Of a stretch of 11,240 nt of DNA, positions 6,367 through 11,240 are shown piece after piece (the first letter of the stretch is position 1; each line of letters begins with the position of its first letter). The notes below the pieces were generated by a model. That model was given only the letters and a program-made list of their open reading frames with translations, was not told the origin of the DNA and did no database searches. This stretch comes from Actinomycetota bacterium (lineage in GTDB: Bacteria; Actinomycetota; Actinomycetes; S36-B12): contig CANJCG010000053.1 in assembly GCA_947472655.1 (NCBI GenBank), positions 1 to 11,240 of the forward strand, given 5' to 3'. Made by a program: the position numbers and the translations under genes.

Positions 6367-7437
6367 TCACAGGGTTGAGGGGCCCAAACCCAAGAGAACT
6401 TCAGCATCAACGCGAGAGCTCTTGGTTTCGCGAATATCCTGAGGAGACAGCCCGAGCGCAGTCGTAACTTTTCGCCCGATTCCAAGACTTATCGAAGATT
6501 CTGGGATCTGAACAATTGAATATGTTCGACGAGCAATCGGAGTACCCGGTACGACAGTCATACCGGCATCGATAAGCGCTGCGGTCGCTTCGGCTACCTG
6601 AGCAGCAGTTGCACCAGCTGGCGTGAGTACGACTCTTGGTCGAGTGGCTTGACCTGGAGTGAGCAAAGTCAGGGCAAAATTCTTGCGCAACACAACTTCA
6701 CTGGCTCCTGGGATCACCATTGCCGCCCCACCTGCACGGACAAACCGCGTCGGCAGTGTCACTGCGACGATTTCCTTGGCTCGAGCGTCCTTGCGTAGAT
6801 CTAGGAGCAAGTCGACCAACTCCGCATTAGGAGCACTCGAGCGCGCCATGTGACCAAGACTTAAGAGGAGCTGCCCGGTATCTGGCGGGGATGCAGGCAA
6901 GTTGATGAGCGACTTGAATACCCACTGATCAATATCGGTTGACCCCTTTGCTTGCTTCGCAGCCCTTGGGGTTAACACCGCGTCATACAAGCCAGAGAGT
7001 GCCAAACGATCCAATACGAGAGACATATCAATATCTACACCCAAGAGTTCTTCAAGGGCGTGCTGACTCTGCAGAGTGTCTGCCGCATCGCCGGTAAAAG
7101 CCAACGCAGTCCATTCGGGGATAGGTACCAAAAGGTTCGTTGGTATTGGCATCCTGGCACCGCTGACCGATGCATAACTTGTAGCGAACAGCGCTGAATA
7201 GACAACGCGACGGCTGTCATCTCGAATCTGTAACAGCAACGTGCGCTGTGACTTAACCGCAGCTTTCGTTAATGGTGTCGAGGGAGATACTCCTGGCGTA
7301 GGCGCGGATGATGCCCGCCCTGCGGGCAGCCCAGCATCGCCAAGAAAGGCTGAAATGACTGCTCCCGTTGCAACAACTGCAACCACGATAAGTATGACGA
7401 TCCAGCGCCGAGAATGTGAATGCTCTGGTGGCATCAC
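6367..7437 (-). CDS. Membrane-anchored LCP-like / LytR_C domain protein
   Basis: Protein of 356 residues with a short basic N-terminus (HSHSRRW), one membrane span at about 11-33 (WIVILIVVAVVATGAVISAF), a Ser/Pro/Ala-rich linker (about 40-58) and an extracytoplasmic body. Residues about 65-155 look like a weak LytR-CpsA-Psr (LCP) domain: LLLQIRDDSRR, PIPTNLLVPIP, LEELLGVDIDMSLVLDRLALSGL. Residues about 268-350 fit the LytR_C domain: RVVLTPAGATAAQVAEATAA, AGMTVVPG, AEVLLGLG. True LCP enzymes attach wall polymers to peptidoglycan; I do not see their usual arginine/aspartate motif (SIPRD-type), so this may be a non-catalytic relative with an envelope role. The gene lies between nadD and rsfS, overlapping nadD's stop by 4 nt (GTGA). 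The start is GTG at 7437 or the next codon, ATG at 7434; an AGG 6 nt before the ATG makes the second equally likely. The function is inferred. Confidence 0.8.
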   Translation of the reverse strand: MMPPEHSHSRRWIVILIVVAVVATGAVISAFLGDAGLPAGRASSAPTPGVSPSTPLTKAAVKSQRTLLLQIRDDSRRVVYSALFATSYASVSGARMPIPTNLLVPIPEWTALAFTGDAADTLQSQHALEELLGVDIDMSLVLDRLALSGLYDAVLTPRAAKQAKGSTDIDQWVFKSLINLPASPPDTGQLLLSLGHMARSSAPNAELVDLLLDLRKDARAKEIVAVTLPTRFVRAGGAAMVIPGASEVVLRKNFALTLLTPGQATRPRVVLTPAGATAAQVAEATAALIDAGMTVVPGTPIARRTYSIVQIPESSISLGIGRKVTTALGLSPQDIRETKSSRVDAEVLLGLGPSTL

Positions 7438-8054
7438 AGGCCTACTGGGGTTTCGCGGTATAGGGCATGCGTTTGGATGTAGTCGGCTACCACTGTTGGT
7501 AAGAGACCTTCGATAGAACGACCTTCTCGAATACGTAGTCGAATATCACTTGAAGCAATGTCAGGTGTCGAAGCTTCGATCACAATGGAATGACCTGTGA
7601 GAAGCGGTCCAGGAGGGGCCGAAAACCCGGGCCGAGTAACCCCCACTAACTGAGCACGCTTCAAGATTTCTTCCGGCTCTTTCCAAGTAGGAAAATCTGC
7701 GAGCGCATCAGCGCCGGTTATGAGAAACCAGGTGGCTTCGTCATCAATATTTTCGCCATGCCAATGTGCTTGCAGATCAGTCAAAGTATCGATTGTGTAG
7801 GTGGGGCCATGTCGATCAATATCAACCGATGACGAAATAAAACCTTCGTAGTCTGCAAGAGCCCGATCAACCATGGCTAGGCGATCCATCGCTGGTGCCA
7901 GTGGTCCTGGAAGCTTGTGCCAAGAATTGCCCGTGGGAACAAAGATGACGAGATCAAGTTCAAGAGCCTTACGAACCGATGCCGCTGCGATCAGGTGGCC
8001 GGAGTGGATCGGATCGAAGGTTCCACCAAAGACGCCAAGGCGCCAGGATTTCAC
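7434..8054 (-). CDS. nadD: Nicotinate-mononucleotide adenylyltransferase NadD
   Basis: Cytoplasmic nucleotidyltransferase of 206 residues that joins ATP and nicotinate mononucleotide to form deamido-NAD, the shared step of de novo and salvage NAD synthesis. Seen: the nucleotidyltransferase motif GVFGGTFDPIHSGHL (8-21) with the HxGH histidines H17 and H20; PTGNSWHK (40-47); PTYTIDTL (84-91); ITGADALADFPTW (112-124); and the second signature ASSDIRLRI (167-175), the counterpart of ISSTxIR. The start is GTG at 8054, giving the usual short MKSWRLGVFGG N-terminus. It has no Shine-Dalgarno and lies 5 nt after the stop of the small membrane-protein gene, so its translation probably depends on coupling to that gene. 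It overlaps the following LytR_C gene by 4 nt. Confidence 0.96.
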   Translation of the reverse strand: MKSWRLGVFGGTFDPIHSGHLIAAASVRKALELDLVIFVPTGNSWHKLPGPLAPAMDRLAMVDRALADYEGFISSSVDIDRHGPTYTIDTLTDLQAHWHGENIDDEATWFLITGADALADFPTWKEPEEILKRAQLVGVTRPGFSAPPGPLLTGHSIVIEASTPDIASSDIRLRIREGRSIEGLLPTVVADYIQTHALYRETPVGL

Positions 8055-8059
8055 GAGGG

Positions 8060-8206
8060 TTAGCGGCCGACCTTGATCATCATCGTGAGCACCAGGAGAA
8101 GTCCAAGTGCTGCGAAGGTGAACAGGCCGAAGGCATAGGCGGAAATCTGAGGGTTATCTACCGGAGCCTCGCTTGCAAGTGCAACGGCGGTAGTGATCAA
8201 ACCCAT
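8060..8206 (-). CDS. Small single-span membrane protein (48 aa) upstream of nadD
   Basis: A 48-residue frame that routine length cut-offs miss. It starts with ATG at 8206 and ends with TAA at 8060-8062. The N-terminus (MGLITTAVALASEAPVDNPQ) is followed by a hydrophobic stretch at about 24-44 (YAFGLFTFAALGLLLVLTMM) and a short basic tail (IKVGR), so one transmembrane helix with the positive end probably in the cytoplasm. It has the strongest ribosome-binding site in the window, AAGGAAGGAA, 6 nt before ATG. It sits between proA and nadD, with nadD beginning 5 nt after its stop. From memory, many actinobacteria carry a similar tiny hydrophobic gene at this place, usually annotated as hypothetical. 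Its function is unknown to me; possible roles are a small partner of an envelope complex or a leader whose translation drives nadD. Confidence 0.82.
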   Translation of the reverse strand: MGLITTAVALASEAPVDNPQISAYAFGLFTFAALGLLLVLTMMIKVGR

Positions 8207-8212
8207 GACTCA

Positions 8213-8222
8213 TTCCTTCCTT
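8213..8222 (-). promoter_or_regulatory. Double Shine-Dalgarno of the 48-aa gene
   Basis: AAGGAAGGAA on the minus strand offers two overlapping AGGA-type sites 6-11 nt before the ATG at 8206. It decides the reading frame, because a second ATG at 8213 (ATGAGTC) overlaps the site and opens only a 19-codon frame. Its strength contrasts with the weak or missing sites of nadD and proA. Confidence 0.7.
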
Positions 8223-8239
8223 GGATGACGAACGCCTTT

Positions 8240-8245
8240 AGTTTA
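8240..8245 (-). promoter_or_regulatory. Possible -10 box ahead of the small gene and nadD
   Basis: TAAACT (TAnnnT, 4/6 to TATAAT) lies in the 47-bp gap just after the proA stop. Transcription would begin near 8233 and give a leader of about 27 nt containing the strong ribosome-binding site. No clear -35 is seen. If real, it separates the obgE-proB-proA unit from the nadD unit. Confidence 0.3.
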
Positions 8246-8253
8246 GCCAATGC

Positions 8254-9525
8254 CTAGCCTCGGATGTGACCATCCCCGGTTACGACATAAGTCGTGGTGG
8301 TTAATTCGGCTAATCCCATGGGGCCACGAGCGTGAAGTTTCTGAGTGGAAATCCCGATTTCAGCCCCGAAACCGAACTCTCCCCCATCGGTGAACCGGGT
8401 GGAAGCGTTGACCATGACCGCGGCCGAGTCGACTCCAGCGACAAATGCCGCAGCTGCTGACTGGCTATCAGTCACGATTGCCTCGGTATGACCTGTGGAC
8501 CAGTGCTGGATGTGAGCGATGGCTTGTTCAACTGAATCAACAACTCCAACTGCAAGATCCAAAGTGAGATATTCCGCGGCCCAATCCTCATCAGTCACGA
8601 GCTCAACAGGAATTCCGGTGCCGACAGTGAGCTCCCATGCCCGTTGGTCAGCGTGCAAGGTGACTCCGCTTTGGTGGAGAACTGCGGCAGCCATCGGTAA
8701 GAATATTTCAGCAATGTCTCGATGCACCAGCAAAGTCTCGGCAGCGTTACACACACTTGGACGCTGCACTTTGCTATTCACAATGATGTTAATGGCCTTT
8801 TGAATATCAGCATCTTTGTCGATGTAGACATGGCAATTGCCGACTCCTGTTTCGATCACCGGAACCGTTGAGTTCTCTACGACGTTATTAATAAGGGCTG
8901 CTCCCCCACGCGGAATAAGCACATCGACAAGTCCGCGGGCGGTCATCAAGTGACGAGTCGATTCATGGGTAAGGCCGGGAACAAGTTGAATCGCGTCAGC
9001 TGGAATTCCTTGAGTGACAAGAGCATCGCGCATTATGTTCACCAGCGCAGCATTCGTTGTTGCAGCAGAGGAAGATCCGCGTAGAAGTGCAACGTTGCCA
9101 CTCTTCAAACATAATCCTGCAGCATCAACAGTGACATTTGGTCGCGCTTCGTAAATCATCCCGACAACACCCATTGGCACTCGCACCTGACGAATTTGTA
9201 AACCATTGGCAAGGGTGTAGCCACGCACCACCTCGCCACATGGATCTGGCAGCGCGGCAACATCACGAAGAGCATCGGCAATAGCAGCAATACGAGGAGC
9301 GTCCAAGGTCAAACGGTCGATAATGCCGTCTGCCGTTCCTGCTTGCTTTGCGCGTTCTACATCAATTTGATTCGCCAAAACTATTTCAGATGTGCGCGTA
9401 TCAAGGGCGTCGGCGATCGCAAAGAGTGCTGAGTCCTTGGCTTCACGGGTGAGTTGGCGAACAGCATTGGCCACAGCTCGACCACGCCGGGCTACCTCAA
9501 GAACTTCTTCACGATCATCACTCAT
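8254..9525 (-). CDS. proA: Glutamate-5-semialdehyde dehydrogenase (gamma-glutamyl phosphate reductase)
   Basis: Second enzyme of proline synthesis: it reduces gamma-glutamyl phosphate with NADPH to glutamate-5-semialdehyde, which cyclises to pyrroline-5-carboxylate. The 423 residues are full length. It belongs to the aldehyde dehydrogenase superfamily: VPMGVVGMIYEARPNVTVDAA (117-137), LLRGSSSA (147-154), VLIPRGGAALI (202-212), the catalytic cysteine C259 in RPSVCNAAETLLVH, and the C-terminal signature GGEFGFGAEIGIST (381-394). ATG at 9525 is the start; proB's stop is in frame 24 nt upstream and no other start codon lies between. The ribosome-binding site is weak (an AGG about 9 nt before ATG), so coupling to proB is likely. 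Neighbours are proB upstream and the small membrane gene after a 47-nt gap. ProB and ProA work together because the phosphate intermediate is unstable. Confidence 0.98.
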   Translation of the reverse strand: MSDDREEVLEVARRGRAVANAVRQLTREAKDSALFAIADALDTRTSEIVLANQIDVERAKQAGTADGIIDRLTLDAPRIAAIADALRDVAALPDPCGEVVRGYTLANGLQIRQVRVPMGVVGMIYEARPNVTVDAAGLCLKSGNVALLRGSSSAATTNAALVNIMRDALVTQGIPADAIQLVPGLTHESTRHLMTARGLVDVLIPRGGAALINNVVENSTVPVIETGVGNCHVYIDKDADIQKAINIIVNSKVQRPSVCNAAETLLVHRDIAEIFLPMAAAVLHQSGVTLHADQRAWELTVGTGIPVELVTDEDWAAEYLTLDLAVGVVDSVEQAIAHIQHWSTGHTEAIVTDSQSAAAAFVAGVDSAAVMVNASTRFTDGGEFGFGAEIGISTQKLHARGPMGLAELTTTTYVVTGDGHIRG

Positions 9526-9549
9526 AGCCCAAAGCCTAACGATCTGAAT

Positions 9550-10677
9550 TTATCCGCGTAAAAGCACGAGGTCATCACGATGGACCACTTCTCGCTCGTA
9601 GGCCGGGCCAAGCTCCAAAGCTAACTCTTTGGTGGAACGACCCAGCAGTCTTGGCAACTCGGTGGAATCAAAGTTCACCAAGCCTCGCGCAATTGCATTC
9701 CCAGACTCGTCCACAAGATCAACGGGATCGCCAGCCAAGAATGATCCTTCTACGGAAGTAATGCCTGCAGGTAGAAGCGAGGAGCCGCGCTGAGTAATTG
9801 CCAGCGTCGCTCCTGCATCCAGATGTAGCCGACCGGTGCCCGTGGTGGCGTGTTCAAGCCATAAAAGTCTTGTTGATGAGCGTTCTCCGGTTGGCGCGAA
9901 GGCTGTGCCTACTTGAGCGTCACCTAATGCCTGTGACACCAAGGCCGCGGATGTCAACAACACTGGGATACCAGCCGATGTTGCAATCTGCGCTGCTTCA
10001 ACCTTTGACGACATACCACCCGAGCCGATGCCTGCATCTCCAGCACCGCCGATATTCAGATTGGCAAGATCTGCGTTTGATGCAATCGAGGTAATAAGTG
10101 TCGAACCACCCTTTGTCGGCGGACCGTCATAAAGACCATCGACATCAGAAAGCAACACCAAAGCATCCGCCTGCACGACATGGGCTACCAATGCAGCAAG
10201 ACGATCATTGTCTCCCACGCGAATTTCTTCTGTGGCTACTGTGTCGTTCTCGTTGACGATGGGCACTACGCCAAGTTCAAGTAGGCGAAAGAGCGTGCGC
10301 TGTGCATTTCCATAGTGCGCACGGCGAGTGACATCTTCAGCAGTGAGCAGCACCTGACCAACGGTCAAACCAAACTCTGCAAAGGCGGCGCTGTATTGCG
10401 CAATAAGCATGCCCTGACCAACACTTGCTGAAGCTTGTTGTGTTGCAAGGTCACGTGGGCGTTGGGTGAGCCCTAGCACTGGAAAGCCGGCAGCAATTGA
10501 GCCACTGGATACGAGTACGACCTGGTGTCCAAGCCTGCGACGTTTAGCAAGTTCAACAACTAACGCAGTAATCGCCTCTTCATTGATGCCGCCGTCACGC
10601 AGGGTCAATGAAGATGACCCCACCTTGACAACAATGCGCGATGCAGTCGCGATCGCACTACGAACCTCAGTCGTCAT
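9550..10677 (-). CDS. proB: Glutamate 5-kinase
   Basis: First, usually proline-inhibited enzyme of proline synthesis: it phosphorylates glutamate with ATP to gamma-glutamyl phosphate. With the start at 10677 the protein has 375 residues, the normal length of ProB with an N-terminal amino-acid-kinase domain and a C-terminal PUA domain. Seen in the kinase part: RIVVKVGSSSLT (14-25), VSSGSIAAG (56-64), IVNENDTVATEEIRVGDNDRLA (140-161), LLSDVDGLYDGPP (175-187) and the GGMSSK loop (220-225). The PUA part runs from about 282 to 360. The frame is open back to 10737, but that extension lies inside obgE and adds a Cys/Met-rich tail foreign to the family. ATG at 10677 begins MTTEVRSAIATASRIVVKVG, with GAGGA 11 nt upstream. 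It overlaps the obgE stop by 11 nt, so coupled translation is likely. Confidence 0.95.
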   Translation of the reverse strand: MTTEVRSAIATASRIVVKVGSSSLTLRDGGINEEAITALVVELAKRRRLGHQVVLVSSGSIAAGFPVLGLTQRPRDLATQQASASVGQGMLIAQYSAAFAEFGLTVGQVLLTAEDVTRRAHYGNAQRTLFRLLELGVVPIVNENDTVATEEIRVGDNDRLAALVAHVVQADALVLLSDVDGLYDGPPTKGGSTLITSIASNADLANLNIGGAGDAGIGSGGMSSKVEAAQIATSAGIPVLLTSAALVSQALGDAQVGTAFAPTGERSSTRLLWLEHATTGTGRLHLDAGATLAITQRGSSLLPAGITSVEGSFLAGDPVDLVDESGNAIARGLVNFDSTELPRLLGRSTKELALELGPAYEREVVHRDDLVLLRG

Positions 10678-11240
10678 AAACGCTATTGTCCTCATTGCGC
10701 TGGATTTCACCGAGATGCACACGCACATCTGTGCCACGTGGCGAAGCTTCTGACCGGGTATTTGCCTGAATTGATGGGTGCCAATCGAAGACTACGGCGT
10801 TTTCTTCTTTACCGATCATGACTGCGACTCCTGGCATTGCACCCTGAGCAATGAGTTCAGCTTCAACCCCTAAGCGAGCCAATCGGTCACCGAGATAGCC
10901 CACAGCTTCGTCGTTACTGAAGTTAGTTTGGCGCACCCAACGCTCTGGGCGTTCACCCCGAACTCGGAAACCGGCTTCTTCTCGCGTGACAACGAAACTT
11001 TCTTCGTTGACTGCTCGAGGGCTAATAACAACGCGTGGAGCAATCTCATGAATCACTGCAGCGCGAGCCTTGGCCACAAGTGCAGCCATGCCATACGTCA
11101 ACTCGCGCAGTCCTTCATGGGTTGCCGCTGATACTTCATAGACGTGGTATCCGCGACCGACTAACGCTGGACGCACAAGTTCTGCCATTGTGCGACCGTC
11201 AGGAATATCGATTTTATTGATGGCAACTAAGCGAGGGCGA
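10667..11240 (-). CDS. obgE: GTPase Obg/CgtA, C-terminal part (5' end outside window)
   Basis: Essential GTPase that acts on late large-subunit ribosome assembly and links it to stress signalling. About 190 C-terminal residues are visible; the reading frame continues past base 11240, so the glycine-rich Obg fold and the G1-G3 motifs lie outside. Seen: the G4 motif NKID in RPRLVAINKIDIPDG, the G5 motif in YEVSAATHEGLREL, then the Obg C-terminal (OCT) domain with FRVRGERPERWVRQTNFSNDE, AVGYLGDRLARLGVE, GVAVMIGKEENAVVFDWHP and SPRGTDVRVHLGE. The internal ATG at 11188 is not a start because the conserved NKID motif lies upstream of it. The tail is short and acidic (NEDNSVYDD). Its last codons overlap the start of proB by 11 nt. 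The order obg-proB-proA is standard in actinobacteria. Confidence 0.96.
   Translation of the reverse strand, partial: RPRLVAINKIDIPDGRTMAELVRPALVGRGYHVYEVSAATHEGLRELTYGMAALVAKARAAVIHEIAPRVVISPRAVNEESFVVTREEAGFRVRGERPERWVRQTNFSNDEAVGYLGDRLARLGVEAELIAQGAMPGVAVMIGKEENAVVFDWHPSIQANTRSEASPRGTDVRVHLGEIQRNEDNSVYDD

Noticed and set aside
8191..8213. Alternative ATG at 8213 for the small gene
   Set aside because: It overlaps the ribosome-binding site and opens only a 19-codon frame without a hydrophobic segment.
9550..10737. Longer ProB with 20 extra N-terminal residues (start at 10737)
   Set aside because: The extension lies within the conserved end of obgE, is Cys/Met-rich and unlike ProB; the ATG at 10677 gives the standard N-terminus and length.
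10667..11188. A separate 173-residue protein starting at the ATG at 11188
   Set aside because: The frame continues upstream with the G4 motif NKID of Obg, so this ATG is internal.
1..11240. CRISPR array, insertion sequence, prophage or defence system
   Set aside because: No spaced direct repeats, transposase, integrase, nuclease or phage-like proteins were seen; gaps between genes are all 133 bp or less.

Overview
This is a stretch of actinobacterial chromosome made mostly of housekeeping genes. The gene order, the actinobacterial character of GabT, Obg and RsfS, the frequent GTG/TTG starts, two apparently leaderless promoters and a CCA-encoding tRNA-Ala all point to Actinomycetota. Base composition looks balanced by eye, so a free-living aquatic or similar moderate-GC actinobacterium is more likely than a Streptomyces or Mycobacterium. 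That last step is inference.

Layout, read from the right-hand end because most genes lie on the minus strand. A gene train runs obgE (its 5' part lies outside the window) > proB > proA > a 48-residue single-span membrane protein > nadD > a membrane-anchored LCP-like/LytR_C protein > rsfS > a histidine-family phosphatase > tRNA-Ala(GGC). Spacing is tight: obgE and proB overlap by 11 nt, nadD/LytR_C and rsfS/phosphatase overlap by 4 nt (GTGA), and nadD starts 5 nt after the small gene. The train joins ribosome assembly and silencing (Obg, RsfS), proline synthesis (ProB, ProA), NAD synthesis (NadD) and envelope functions.

Next comes a two-gene metabolic island. A plus-strand PLP-dependent Orn/Lys/Arg-type decarboxylase (3686-5116) is divergent from a minus-strand gabT (2279-3628). 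Only 57 bp separate the start codons, and each gene has a TAnnnT -10 box 6-7 nt before its start, so both look leaderless. Making a diamine by decarboxylation and removing an omega-amino group by transamination could be linked steps, but the window does not prove this. Downstream of gabT, after 133 bp, lies leuS, whose first 715 codons are present before the window ends.

No mobile element, CRISPR array, prophage, toxin-antitoxin pair or defence system was seen. The points most worth checking are the tiny membrane protein with the strongest ribosome-binding site in the window, the LCP-like protein that seems to lack the usual catalytic motifs, the divergent leaderless gabT/decarboxylase pair, a convergent gene/tRNA junction of only 7 nt, and an excess of the palindrome GCGATCGC. 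No gap between genes exceeds 133 bp.
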